From a virus, in the IMG/VR virus record IMGVR_UViG_3300025085_000126, positions 1-29,273 of that record: a stretch of DNA of 29,273 bases. One strand, 5' to 3'. The translations under genes and the position numbers were made by a program. Under the pieces are notes generated by a model that was not told where the DNA came from, ran no database searches, and saw nothing but the letters and a program-made list of their open reading frames with translations. How positions within the stretch are numbered: the first letter of the stretch is position 1; the number at the start of each line of letters is the position of its first letter. This document shows, piece after piece, positions 15,975-23,607 of the stretch.

Positions 15975-16649
15975 TTATAAATCAAAGTCACTACCTGTTG
16001 AAGATACAGGCTCAAAACTATTTGTTGGTGCTGACTCTTTCTTTACAAAGGGTCTAAAATGATTTGTATTATTTCTATCAAACGTTAGTAAGTTAGAAGA
16101 CTCTGCATCAATTGCTTCCAATGGCATACCATCTCTACTTCTTTTAGGTAAGAATAGATCATTGTTAACATAACCTTCTTTGTTTTCCCACTCACGTGCA
16201 CCTAAACAAGCATTGATGTAACCAGTTTCTGAACAAATCTTTGCAGCTTTAATCATAAAGTCTTCAATAGTATTTGCCTCAATAGCATCTAACTCAGTTC
16301 TTTTACCAACTACTTCAGATAAGAATACCATTGCTTTTAGAACTTCAGTATCACGACTAATCTCATTTCCATTATTTAATGTAGCATCTTTAAATGGATA
16401 TGGAGAAAATCTTACTCTACCAACTTGGCCTGCATAGCGCTCACCATTAGGATTATTCATATCTTTTAAGAATCCATTAAATTCTCCTGTAACTGGCTCT
16501 GATTCTACATGCAATGTGATATTGTATGCTTCAGAGTCATAAGGTGTCTGATCAAATGTAATTGAGTTAATTTTCACTTTGTGATTTCCTGTTCCAATAA
16601 CTGGTTTTGTCCCACCATTACCGGCAGACATGTCTTTAGTACTTAACAT
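15975..16649 (-). CDS. Single-stranded DNA-binding protein-like
   Basis: A 224-residue protein. The N-terminal part starts after a Gly-rich leader (SAGNGGTKPVIGTGNHKV) and looks like an OB-type beta barrel (KINSITFDQTPYDSEAYNIT). The C-terminus is a flexible Ser/Pro-rich linker ending in an acidic-hydrophobic tip, GSDFDL, like the protein-interaction tail of SSBs. It is the last gene of the operon that also encodes a Sak4-like ATPase and DnaB helicase, where SSB is expected. Several crAss-like phages carry an SSB of this kind in this setting. The fold call is inferred from tail and context more than from sequence similarity. Confidence 0.65.
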   Translation of the reverse strand: MLSTKDMSAGNGGTKPVIGTGNHKVKINSITFDQTPYDSEAYNITLHVESEPVTGEFNGFLKDMNNPNGERYAGQVGRVRFSPYPFKDATLNNGNEISRDTEVLKAMVFLSEVVGKRTELDAIEANTIEDFMIKAAKICSETGYINACLGAREWENKEGYVNNDLFLPKRSRDGMPLEAIDAESSNLLTFDRNNTNHFRPFVKKESAPTNSFEPVSSTGSDFDL

Positions 16650-16674
16650 AATTTACTTTTTTATTAATTATTAA

Positions 16675-17358
16675 TTATTGATTATACTTTTCAATACAAT
16701 CTTTTACAAACTGCAGGTCATTTGGGATAAACTTATCCTCAAACATACCCATTGGTGATTTACATGTGTTCTCTCCTGAGTTTTGTGTTTCAAAACCATA
16801 TTCAAGTTCACCATCATCATTTTTATTTACTTTACCAAATAATACTATAGAGAATAGTCCTTCTAATGTTAGAGTATTGTCAATCATTTTGCCAATAGTC
16901 TTAGCTTTAATTTTTCTATTCCCATTTATATCAGTTGAATCTTCTGAGTGAGTCAAAAAGATTACTGTTAAATCTTCTCTTAGATCTTTAGGTAACTTAG
17001 CAACCATGGCTAAATTTGCTGCAATCTGAGTAAATTTATCATATCCTTTTTCATTTGCTCTATCAAAATATTCAAAAGAACTCATATATTGCCAATCATC
17101 TACAACTAGATTAGTTATATGTGGCATTTTATCATTAACATGTTGTATAGCTTTAACTATACCTGCAGAAGAAGACGCTGAGGTTAAATTTCCATCTTTA
17201 TTTTCTTTACTGATTTGTGTATACTTGCTTTTCCATCCTTGAAATGGAAGTGGTTTGTTAGCAATGTTTATAATGAAAGTCTCTTTAGGGTTTAATGTTC
17301 TGATTGAGGTAGACTTTCCTGTACCTGAATCTGCAATTACCAATACGCTGTTTGCCAT
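16675..17358 (-). CDS. Sak4/AAA_24-type RecA-fold ATPase
   Basis: A 227-residue P-loop ATPase: Walker A IADSGTGKST (8-17), Walker B NLVVDDWQY (83-91) and a sensor strand VIFLTHSED. Size and motif order match phage 'nucleotide-binding protein' AAA_24, which includes Sak4 single-strand annealing/recombination ATPases. Sak4 proteins load onto ssDNA and work with a cognate SSB; here an SSB-like gene follows 25 bases downstream, strengthening that reading. It starts at ATG 17358, one base after the stop of the unknown gene upstream. It could instead be a helicase accessory ATPase. Confidence 0.75.
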   Translation of the reverse strand: MANSVLVIADSGTGKSTSIRTLNPKETFIINIANKPLPFQGWKSKYTQISKENKDGNLTSASSSAGIVKAIQHVNDKMPHITNLVVDDWQYMSSFEYFDRANEKGYDKFTQIAANLAMVAKLPKDLREDLTVIFLTHSEDSTDINGNRKIKAKTIGKMIDNTLTLEGLFSIVLFGKVNKNDDGELEYGFETQNSGENTCKSPMGMFEDKFIPNDLQFVKDCIEKYNQ

Positions 17359-17359
17359 A

Positions 17360-17914
17360 TTACTTGTTTTTGATTATAGTTATTAATTCTTTTAATGTAT
17401 TATTTAATTCATCTAGTTTATTTACTACAGGAATTAGGTCGGGAGCAGTGGAGGAAGGGAGCAGTTCATCTGGATTTGGTAAATCTGGATTAGCAAAATC
17501 TATGATTGCTTTACCTCTACTTGTTACATCATTAATAACTTTAAGTTCATTGACAGGTATTATGTGTCTGATAAAACCAGCACTTGATTGTATTAATTCA
17601 TACTCATCTCTCCAATGTGGATTATGCTTATGCAAATATAACGTTCTCTTTGGATCCTCTGTATCATAATCTATAGATACAAACTCTGTGTATATATCTT
17701 CACCTTTCTCAAATTCACTGGGAAAGAAACTGATATGTAAATCATCTTTTCCAGATGGTCTATACGCCATCTTAGGTATATATAGAGAATTAATTATTCC
17801 CATTGTTTGGAAGTAATCCTCATGTTCTTCTCTGAGGGCTGCTACCTTTTGCTTTCTTTCTTGAGGTGTTAGTCCCATTCTTTTTTTATTATTTAAGTTT
17901 TTAGTATTTATCAT
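17360..17914 (-). CDS. Hypothetical protein in the replisome operon
   Basis: A 184-residue protein starting MINTKNLNNKKRMGLTPQ, with a charged helical N-terminus, a central beta-rich stretch (DLHISFFPSEFEKGED, then YTEFVSIDYDTEDPKR) and a C-terminal coiled helix (NKLDELNNTLKELITII). ATG 17914 overlaps the helicase stop as ATGA; an internal ATG at codon 13 is an alternative. No family is recognised. Its place between helicase and recombination ATPase suggests a DNA-replication role. Confidence 0.7.
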   Translation of the reverse strand: MINTKNLNNKKRMGLTPQERKQKVAALREEHEDYFQTMGIINSLYIPKMAYRPSGKDDLHISFFPSEFEKGEDIYTEFVSIDYDTEDPKRTLYLHKHNPHWRDEYELIQSSAGFIRHIIPVNELKVINDVTSRGKAIIDFANPDLPNPDELLPSSTAPDLIPVVNKLDELNNTLKELITIIKNK

Positions 17915-18867
17915 CTGCGTTCTTGTTGTCCTGGTGTTAACATTTCTTCTATTTGCATTTGTTCAAACTTTGCTTTAAAGAATGACATACGTGCATCACC
18001 ATTTCTGGCTTTTAAAAAATGTAGCACCAATGTTCTATCATTTTCTATTATATATCTATCAGGCCCATAGTATCTGATCTTCTGCTTAGCTGGCCGGTTA
18101 ATACCAATCAACATATCTGCATGTTGTAACATTGCATCTGAGCCAAATATATCTGACTCAAGTATATAATTACCATACTTACCATCTATAGCTCTGTCTG
18201 GATTATCTATATTCCTATTTAGCTGTGATAAAGCTATAAATAAACATGGATAATCTCTTTTACATTGTGTAAAGAACTCACCTAATTCAAATAACATATC
18301 TAAACTACTATTCTGATAGGGTGCTCTCTTTACAAGCATTGTATGATCTAATGTTATAATAGTATTTACACCTTTATGTAAAGTCATATACTGATCAATT
18401 TGCTCACGCATTTGATTTACAGTCATAGGTGTACTAATTATATCAACCGGGTGCTTTACTCTTTCTTTTGCATACTGATGACATTTGTTTAATTCATTAG
18501 TACCTAATACAGATCCTGCACTACATAATTCTTTATATGTCTTGCCGGTTATAGAACTGAATTCTCTAATAGCTGATGTTCTACCAACCATCTCAAATTG
18601 AAATTCTAATACTCTAAATTTATCATTTGGATTTAATGCAAAAGACTCTCTTATAATTTGATCTTTAATTAATGTTTTACCTGAACCAGGTCTACCACCA
18701 ATTACTGTCAATGTATTCCACTCTAATCCATCTGTAGCAGCATCATTAAACTTAGGCCAAGGTGTATATATAGATTTCTCTTCCCCTGTAGATCTCCTGT
18801 ACATGTACTTAAGAGCTTCATTAAAGGCTGCATATTGCCCAACCCATGCTTCTGATGTTTTTTTCAT
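17911..18867 (-). CDS. DnaB-type replicative helicase
   Basis: A 318-residue RecA-fold helicase. Walker A is VIGGRPGSGKT (55-65), Walker B NTIITLDH (168-175), the H3-H4 region FIALSQLNRNIDNPDR (210-225) and the arginine-containing C-terminal motif LHFLKARNGDARMSFF. It lacks the DnaB N-terminal collar domain, as in many phage helicases, so it is about two thirds of bacterial DnaB length. It would unwind the fork 5'-3' ahead of PolB. It overlaps the winged-helix gene and the next gene by four bases each, indicating coordinated translation with a likely loader. Confidence 0.88.
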   Translation of the reverse strand: MKKTSEAWVGQYAAFNEALKYMYRRSTGEEKSIYTPWPKFNDAATDGLEWNTLTVIGGRPGSGKTLIKDQIIRESFALNPNDKFRVLEFQFEMVGRTSAIREFSSITGKTYKELCSAGSVLGTNELNKCHQYAKERVKHPVDIISTPMTVNQMREQIDQYMTLHKGVNTIITLDHTMLVKRAPYQNSSLDMLFELGEFFTQCKRDYPCLFIALSQLNRNIDNPDRAIDGKYGNYILESDIFGSDAMLQHADMLIGINRPAKQKIRYYGPDRYIIENDRTLVLHFLKARNGDARMSFFKAKFEQMQIEEMLTPGQQERR

Positions 18868-19430
18868 ACTACGTTTTCTTTAAAGTGTTCATCTTCTGTG
18901 CTTACTCCGTCAACTATCATATCACAATAATCAGCTAATCTAGAATGTTTAACTCTATGCTTATCTTGTTTAGATATAAAGTATTGACTTGTCTGCATAT
19001 ACAAGTAGTCTGCATCTCTATACTCATTCACATACATTCTGGTTGCTTTTATTATATCATCCCATGTATGATCATAAGTTTCAAAGAACCATCTAAAATT
19101 TTCTCCTAATGCTTTAACATTATTTCTTGCTGGATTACCGCTTGGTAGTTTCTTAGCAGGAAATATTTCTCTATAAGTATGGATCTTATCATTAAAGTCC
19201 TTACCCATGAGTTGTATATCAGTTTTCTTTTTAGCTTTAATAAAATAGTTATCTAGCTTTGCACAAAATGCTTTTGCATCTGGTGTCATTTTATAAAGAC
19301 CATCCTCTAGAGTGAGCATGTTCATTTTTAATAAATATTCTTTGTCTTCAGATAATGAATTAGGTAATGATACGCCTTGCTTCATTCCAAATAGGATCAA
19401 CGCTTGGTTTGGTGTTATCTTTACTTTCAT
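18864..19430 (-). CDS. Winged-helix protein, candidate helicase loader
   Basis: A protein of about 188 residues from ATG 19430; a start at 19454 adds 8 residues and one at 19385 removes 15. The N-terminus (MKVKITPNQALILFGMKQGV, then EDKEYLLKMNML and DGLYKMTP) has the pattern of a winged helix. The C-terminal half is helical with conserved-looking aromatics (NFRWFFETYDHTWDD). It overlaps the DnaA-like gene by ~70 bases in another frame and the helicase gene by four bases. Position between initiator and helicase suggests a replication mediator or loader; this is inference from order. Confidence 0.65.
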   Translation of the reverse strand: MKVKITPNQALILFGMKQGVSLPNSLSEDKEYLLKMNMLTLEDGLYKMTPDAKAFCAKLDNYFIKAKKKTDIQLMGKDFNDKIHTYREIFPAKKLPSGNPARNNVKALGENFRWFFETYDHTWDDIIKATRMYVNEYRDADYLYMQTSQYFISKQDKHRVKHSRLADYCDMIVDGVSTEDEHFKENVV

Positions 19431-19869
19431 TATCTTCTGAAATAGTTCCCACATATTTTTCTAAGTGTTTTAAAGTGTTATCATGAGCATCCATAACTTT
19501 TTTATCATTTGTAAAAAATCCATTTTCAATCATTGTACATGAATTGATGATGGTTGCATGGTTGCGTTTTAAAAATCTACCTATACTACTTTTAGTATGT
19601 CCTTCCTTGTGTGCCAAGTAAGACATTACCTGTACATATACAAGGTAATCTCTGAATCTAGTCCTATGCTGTAGATTTTTAACTCTACTAAATTTTGGTT
19701 CATTCTCATGTAGAGCTGCTAATGCACTGTCATGAAATATACCTAAAGGAATCCTTTTGTTTTTTTCTTGGGGGGTGTAAATATACAATTTTACTCCATA
19801 AGATGTATAAAAAGATTTTTTAAATTCAGCAATATCTTGCTTCTGGTTAAGTTCCTGGTTATTAGCCAT
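19360..19869 (-). CDS. DnaA domain IV-like DNA-binding protein, candidate initiator
   Basis: A 169-residue protein. Residues ~67-115 read as the DnaA C-terminal DNA-binding domain: RTRFRDYLVYVQVMSYLAHK, then SSIGRFLKRNHATIINSC, matching the DnaA order 'R.R....R..a.yL......s...IG..fg.RdHtTv..a'. The AAA+ part of DnaA is absent, so it could bind DNA but not melt an origin by ATP-driven oligomerisation. First in the operon with winged-helix protein, DnaB helicase and SSB-like protein, it is a good candidate for origin recognition. A promoter with both boxes lies just upstream. Confidence 0.75.
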   Translation of the reverse strand: MANNQELNQKQDIAEFKKSFYTSYGVKLYIYTPQEKNKRIPLGIFHDSALAALHENEPKFSRVKNLQHRTRFRDYLVYVQVMSYLAHKEGHTKSSIGRFLKRNHATIINSCTMIENGFFTNDKKVMDAHDNTLKHLEKYVGTISEDNESKDNTKPSVDPIWNEARRIIT

Positions 19870-19891
19870 TTATATTAAAATTTAAGGTTAT

Positions 19892-19922
19892 CAAAGATAG
19901 TAAAATTTACCATTCTATACAA
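19892..19922 (-). promoter_or_regulatory. Bacteroidota-type promoter of the replisome operon
   Basis: On the minus strand TTG (19922-19920), 20 bases, then TATCTTTG (19899-19892), a full match to TAnnTTTG with acceptable spacing. The -33 part overlaps the last codons of the UDG gene. ATG 19869 lies 22 bases downstream of the -7 box. Confidence 0.6.
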
Positions 19923-20596
19923 GGTATATCTTGCTTTTCTAACTCTTGGTTTACTTTATTAAAGACATCATTACAATCCCATTCACCACCTCTGTATGCT
20001 GCTGAAGCTGGATGTGTAACTTTATAAATTTTTTGATTATTAAGCATTGTTTCCCATGCTTCTGCTTTCTTACCCATAAGTATTACAGGTATGTTTTTCT
20101 TATGTCTATTTATATTTTCAAATATATATCTTGAAAATGGTTTCCATAAATCATAATGTGAGCCAATAGAGTTTACTTCACATGTAAATGCTGTATTAAT
20201 AAGTAATACGCCTTGGTTAGCCCAACATCTTAAATCAGTGTGATCTGTACCAATTGCTTTGTTTATATATTGTAAAGACTTTTCTGCTTTACCTTTTCTG
20301 CTACAGCTAAAAGCTATACCATCCGCAACACCTAGCTGTGGATAAGGATCTTGACCTACTATTATACATTTAAGATCACTATAATTACATTCTTTAAAAC
20401 CATTAAAGATGTCTTTAAATCTAGGTGTAAATCTTCTTTCTGCATTTACTAAGCTTACTAGTCTTTCAACTATAAGATCAAAGTCAAGACCATTTATAAA
20501 AGGAGTAAGCATAGGTGCCCATCCTGAGTCTTGTAGTTTATCATTTGCTGAATCTCTTAATTCATTTATGTCAATGTTAATTGGTATTTGTTTCAT
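19907..20596 (-). CDS. ung: Uracil-DNA glycosylase, family 1
   Basis: A 229-residue enzyme of typical UDG length. The water-activating motif is GQDPYPQLGVADGIAFS (81-97) with catalytic D83, the uracil-recognising strand LLINTAFT (131-138) holds N134, and the DNA-intercalation motif HPASAAYRGG (195-204) has H195. Compared with the classic GQDPYH and HPSPLS, the family variations P86 and HPAS are mild. UDG removes uracil from DNA to start base-excision repair; several crAss-like phages encode it near replication genes. Its start (ATG 20596) faces the plus-strand gene at 20639 across a 42-base divergent gap. Confidence 0.93.
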   Translation of the reverse strand: MKQIPINIDINELRDSANDKLQDSGWAPMLTPFINGLDFDLIVERLVSLVNAERRFTPRFKDIFNGFKECNYSDLKCIIVGQDPYPQLGVADGIAFSCSRKGKAEKSLQYINKAIGTDHTDLRCWANQGVLLINTAFTCEVNSIGSHYDLWKPFSRYIFENINRHKKNIPVILMGKKAEAWETMLNNQKIYKVTHPASAAYRGGEWDCNDVFNKVNQELEKQDIPCIEW

Positions 20597-20621
20597 AATT
20601 AGTTAATTATTTGTATCTTTG
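20588..20621 (+). promoter_or_regulatory. Bacteroidota-type promoter for the isolated plus-strand gene
   Basis: TTG (20588-20590), 23 bases, then TATCTTTG (20614-20621) on the plus strand. The -7 box matches TAnnTTTG and ATG 20639 follows 17 bases later. The spacing is at the long end of what is accepted. Confidence 0.5.
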
Positions 20622-20638
20622 ATTAAAATCTATTTATT

Positions 20639-21055
20639 ATGTCTGAGAAAAAAACTATTATAAGCTACGATGTTACTAAAAACATGGACTGTCAAATAAA
20701 TCCAGCATTTATTAGCGGCTTACAGCAAATATACTATAGATATATTACTGAGTTTTATGATGATGTAGGAAATTTTGGTGAACTTATAAAAGACTTTAAC
20801 CTATTGGTTACTAATCCTAAAGAAGCTAAAGCTAAGAATAGAATTTTTACACCTGTTGAGAGTGATATTTATACACTATATTCCCTTATAACATTACTTA
20901 AAGGATTTGCTGTTGAACAAGGTTTAGAAAGAACTGAAGAAACTGCTGTAGATAAAGAAGCATTTAAAAATGCTGCTGATAAAGCTATGAAAGATAGTAG
21001 CAATCCTATAGAGATACTAAATAATCTTACTAAAAACTTAGGAGAGCTATCTTAA
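20639..21055 (+). CDS. Hypothetical protein, lone plus-strand gene in the minus block
   Basis: A 138-residue acidic, helical protein starting MSEKKTIISYDVTKNMDCQ, with SDIYTLYSLITLLKGFAVEQ in the middle and a polar helical C-terminus. No family is recognised. It is the only plus-strand gene between 2.2 kb and the right edge, has its own promoter, and its 3' end overlaps the convergent gene at 21047 by 9 bases. Independent orientation and control suggest different timing from the replication genes, perhaps late expression. Confidence 0.75.
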   Translation: MSEKKTIISYDVTKNMDCQINPAFISGLQQIYYRYITEFYDDVGNFGELIKDFNLLVTNPKEAKAKNRIFTPVESDIYTLYSLITLLKGFAVEQGLERTEETAVDKEAFKNAADKAMKDSSNPIEILNNLTKNLGELS

Positions 21056-21430
21056 TTGCATTCCATTAAAGTCACCTATCTCTATACATGACTGTATTGC
21101 TAAGTTCAACTCATCTTTATCACAGTCTGCAAAAGATTTACAATACTCTTGTTTGTCTCTTACAAAACATAGCCCTGCGGATCTTTTCACTTGTATTTTG
21201 GCTTCTTCAAAGGTGTAACCAATTTCTTGTGCTATTTCTCTAATCATTGCATGTACACGTGCTAATTGTGGGTTACTACCCTTATCACCACTCACACCTA
21301 CAAATATTTCTAATTTAGATCCTTCTTCAAGCTGCTCAAAGAACTTTCTATACTTAGTACCCATTGCTTTAATAGGGAAATGTAGTTGACCGTCTTTAAC
21401 TGATGCTTTTATGTATAAATTATCTTTCAT
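21047..21430 (-). CDS. Hypothetical phage protein, weakly NinB-like
   Basis: A 127-residue protein starting MKDNLYIKASVKDGQLHFPI. The segment NPQLARVHAMIREIAQEIGY followed by TFEEAKIQVKRSAGLC recalls the 'QNr..ha....ia' helix and following helix of NinB-type recombination mediators, but the similarity is weak and no catalytic residue is known. It is the last gene of the unit that begins upstream of the SF2 helicase and is ATGA-coupled to the small membrane protein before it. Its stop end overlaps the convergent plus-strand gene. Confidence 0.65.
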   Translation of the reverse strand: MKDNLYIKASVKDGQLHFPIKAMGTKYRKFFEQLEEGSKLEIFVGVSGDKGSNPQLARVHAMIREIAQEIGYTFEEAKIQVKRSAGLCFVRDKQEYCKSFADCDKDELNLAIQSCIEIGDFNGMQLR

Positions 21431-21576
21431 AAAGATATTATATTGTATAAACCAGTAACTGCTACGCTAGATAAAAATATTACTATCATCCAAAAGCAAC
21501 CTTTATAAACTTTTTCCATTTGTTCAGGAGATCTTCCTTGATTGCTCCTGTACTGTCTAAATTTTTTTTGTTTCAT
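21427..21576 (-). CDS. 49-residue single-pass membrane protein
   Basis: ATG 21576; its TGA (21429-21427) overlaps the ATG of the next gene at 21430 as ATGA. The peptide starts MKQKKFRQYRSNQGRSPEQM, strongly basic, then has one hydrophobic segment (GCFWMIVIFLSSVAVTGLY, ~26-44). The positive N-terminus suggests it stays in the cytoplasm. No family is recognised. The coupling and charge pattern make it more than a random ORF. Confidence 0.55.
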   Translation of the reverse strand: MKQKKFRQYRSNQGRSPEQMEKVYKGCFWMIVIFLSSVAVTGLYNIISL

Positions 21577-21703
21577 TTTGTTTAATTTTTTTTAATGTTT
21601 CTAATAAAAGTATAGCAACATCCAGGTTCCTTTGTGAGGTCCCCGGATTTACTTCTACTTTATCTAATAAAGTTATAATATCCTCTACTAAATTAGCTTT
21701 CAT
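21557..21703 (-). CDS. 48-residue hypothetical helical protein
   Basis: ATG 21703 lies 11 bases inside the end of the preceding gene and the TAG at 21559-21557 lies 20 bases inside the next one. The peptide starts MKANLVEDIITLLDKVEVNP and continues with a second amphipathic helix (NLDVAILLLETLKKIKQNE), which looks like a small helical hairpin. Without it, a ~120-base gap would break an otherwise gapless gene string. Confidence 0.5.
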   Translation of the reverse strand: MKANLVEDIITLLDKVEVNPGTSQRNLDVAILLLETLKKIKQNETKKI

Positions 21704-21935
21704 GATATTCTAATACTTTTTCTTCTATATCTTCTTCTAATAAATGTTGTACATCTACGGTAACTTGATTACCGTTAGTATCCGTGTTAGTATACCAAAC
21801 ATGCTTTATATCTGCCGTTGGCCCATAACCCGGTGTCCCTGGATCTCCATTAGAATCATACCATTGGTCTGGTTCTCCTGGATCATAAGTATATTCTACT
21901 TCTACTGTTTCTCCTGTGTTAGTTATAAATTCCAT
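21693..21935 (-). CDS. Hypothetical Pro/Gly/Asp-rich small protein
   Basis: An 80-residue acidic protein starting MEFITNTGETVEVEYTYDPG, with PG-rich turns (YDPGEPDQWYDSNGDPGTPG) and an acidic end (LLEEDIEEKVLEYHES). The ATG at 21935 overlaps the zinc-ribbon gene's TGA by one base (TGATG); a GTG one codon earlier is less likely. PG-rich small proteins of this style occur in phages, but no function is known to me. Confidence 0.65.
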   Translation of the reverse strand: MEFITNTGETVEVEYTYDPGEPDQWYDSNGDPGTPGYGPTADIKHVWYTNTDTNGNQVTVDVQHLLEEDIEEKVLEYHES

Positions 21936-22174
21936 CACAAAAATCTTAGTGCTCCTCCGTCAACATAAACAAACTCTTGTGCACACTCAGTACACTTGGC
22001 GTTTGATTCATTGCGTAACAAAGTTGGCATATTACAGTTAGGACAAGGAGTTTCTCCTTCTTCTATATATTCTTCAATTGCTTTTCTTGCGTAGCTATGT
22101 ATCATTGCATCATGTGCACCACGATACTCTAGCTCTTCTTGTTGCTCAATAAAGAGCTCTTTCATTCTTCCCAT
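21935..22174 (-). CDS. Small zinc-ribbon protein
   Basis: A 79-residue protein: a charged helix (MGRMKELFIEQQEELEYRGA) followed by a treble-clef or ribbon module with CPNC (C44, C47) and CTEC (C61, C64), spaced as in zinc ribbons. Such small ribbons bind nucleic acid or protein. It lies two bases downstream of the SF2 helicase, so it may be a partner of that enzyme. Confidence 0.75.
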   Translation of the reverse strand: MGRMKELFIEQQEELEYRGAHDAMIHSYARKAIEEYIEEGETPCPNCNMPTLLRNESNAKCTECAQEFVYVDGGALRFL

Positions 22175-22176
22175 AA

Positions 22177-23298
22177 TTAATTTTTTAGTGGATTATAACG
22201 TTTTATTTTACTTGAGTCAAATGAACTAAGAGCTGACTCTACCCATTTCTCATCTTGTGTTCCTTTATAGCATAGTATATGGCATACAGCTGTCTCAGTT
22301 GGGTTAAGTCTTAATAACCTACCAATCCTTTGTGCTGTTTTCTTTTCATTACCATATGCATGCATAATAATACCTTGTTTTAGCTGAGGTATTGTAACAC
22401 CTTCTGATAACTGTAACACACAGGATAACTTATTTATACGTCCATCTGAAAAGTATTCTAAGTTATCTGCTGATTTATTATTTCCTGAATGATAGCTGTA
22501 CTTACAAACACGGTCTGCTTGATCTTGTGTGTTTGCAAATATTATACATTTATCATCTATATTATTAACCATAGACTTAACATATGCTTCTTTAGTAGTA
22601 TATTCCATAAGTGCACGCATTCTCATAATATAAGCCCATTGCTGTTGCTTAGGAGTTTGTGCTTCTGCTACTCTACGAGTAACATAAGTATAGTCTTTAA
22701 TTTCACTTGTGTACCAGTGTCCACCATTTTTGTTTTTCTTCTTAAGTGATGGTACACCTGATAATTGTAAATCATGTATAACTATTCTATAATCATTTAA
22801 TATGTTTGAGTCAGTAGCATCATCAACTTTAAATGTATATTTTATAGGACAGTATTTTTGTACAAGCTTTCCCTTCTCTGATTGTTTATCTCTTGGCGGT
22901 GTGCCTGTCAAACCTAATATCTTACCTGTATAAGGGCCTAAAAACAATTCATGAGAGTGTTTTAATGAATGACACTCATCTAAATACACTATGTCATAAT
23001 TATTAGGATCTTTCTTTTTAAGAGATATATAAGTTGTAAAAGTAATATGCTGAAGTAGGGACTCTAATCCCATTTTGCCTAGTTCATCAATCCAAGACTG
23101 AGTAACTGAATGCTTTGGTACTACTACCAAGACTTGTATAAATTGATTATAGTTCATCTGCAGGTGCTGTATAGCAATTCTTGTTTTGCCTACACCCATA
23201 GATATACCTAAACCACATCTTTTATGTTGTGTTGCAATTGCTAGTGCGTCACTCTGTACTACATCTCTGGAAAGATTAGCTGAAGGATTGTATGCCAT
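22177..23298 (-). CDS. SF2 DNA helicase/ATPase (SNF2/RAD25-like)
   Basis: A ~373-residue helicase core. Motif I is SMGVGKT (33-39), motif II YLDECH (105-110), motif III GLTGTPPRD (129-137), then a RecA2 domain with IIFANTQDQAD (~253-263) and motif VI QRIGRLLRL (323-331). The DECH box and compact two-lobe form resemble phage SNF2/UvsW-like helicases, which remodel forks, branched DNA or help recombination. I chose ATG 23298 rather than a TTG at 23331, because the longer form adds only an Asn-rich run and the region upstream encodes another peptide. Confidence 0.85.
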   Translation of the reverse strand: MAYNPSANLSRDVVQSDALAIATQHKRCGLGISMGVGKTRIAIQHLQMNYNQFIQVLVVVPKHSVTQSWIDELGKMGLESLLQHITFTTYISLKKKDPNNYDIVYLDECHSLKHSHELFLGPYTGKILGLTGTPPRDKQSEKGKLVQKYCPIKYTFKVDDATDSNILNDYRIVIHDLQLSGVPSLKKKNKNGGHWYTSEIKDYTYVTRRVAEAQTPKQQQWAYIMRMRALMEYTTKEAYVKSMVNNIDDKCIIFANTQDQADRVCKYSYHSGNNKSADNLEYFSDGRINKLSCVLQLSEGVTIPQLKQGIIMHAYGNEKKTAQRIGRLLRLNPTETAVCHILCYKGTQDEKWVESALSSFDSSKIKRYNPLKN

Positions 23299-23372
23299 AA
23301 TATTATTGTTATTGTTAAGATTATTGTCCAAACTAATGTTTTTATTAGTCTATCTTTTTGATATTGTTTCAT
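23259..23372 (-). CDS. 37-residue membrane microprotein overlapping the helicase start
   Basis: ATG 23372 overlaps the TGA of the 71-residue gene as ATGA. The peptide starts MKQYQKDRLIKTLVWTIILT and continues ITIILWHTILQLIF, one membrane segment after a basic N-terminus, ending at TAG 23261-23259. Its last 40 bases overlap the helicase gene in another frame. Coupling and topology support it, but it could be chance in AT-rich DNA. Confidence 0.42.
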   Translation of the reverse strand: MKQYQKDRLIKTLVWTIILTITIILWHTILQLIFPEM

Positions 23373-23584
23373 TTCTCTTTGGTGTTAAAGGTTTTGTAGA
23401 AATCTTCAAATGTTCCGTCTCCGTCACATTCATACATACCATCTTGCCAAGCAGACTCCATCACCTCTTTCTCTTTCTCAAGCATTGCTTCGGCTGCCTC
23501 AATACACGGAGCAACCTCGTAAGAGTCTCCGTACTTGGCTATTTCCCACATTTGGTCAATCAACTCCTGCATTGGTGTTTTCAT
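23369..23584 (-). CDS. Small conserved-type phage protein
   Basis: A 71-residue acidic protein: MKTPMQELIDQMWEIAKYGD, then EAAEAMLEKEKEVMESAWQD and a C-terminal TFEDFYKTFNTKEK. The 'TPMQELID...LLEKEKexI..A...G' pattern recurs in many small phage proteins of unknown function. It is the first gene after the tRNA cluster and twin hairpins, and is ATGA-linked to the membrane microprotein after it. Confidence 0.7.
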   Translation of the reverse strand: MKTPMQELIDQMWEIAKYGDSYEVAPCIEAAEAMLEKEKEVMESAWQDGMYECDGDGTFEDFYKTFNTKEK

Positions 23585-23607
23585 TTCTCTTTTGTTTTAA
23601 AGGTTTC

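Noticed and set aside
17438-17465. GGGAGCAGT repeats as intergenic regulatory sites
   Set aside because: They lie inside a solid coding frame (encoding a Leu-Pro-Ser-Ser-Thr-Ala-Pro stretch), so only the similarity to the leader motif is noted.
22177-23331. Longer helicase start at TTG 23331
   Set aside because: Adds only an Asn-rich run, uses a rare start, and overlaps another likely coding frame; ATG 23298 has a normal AT-rich leader.
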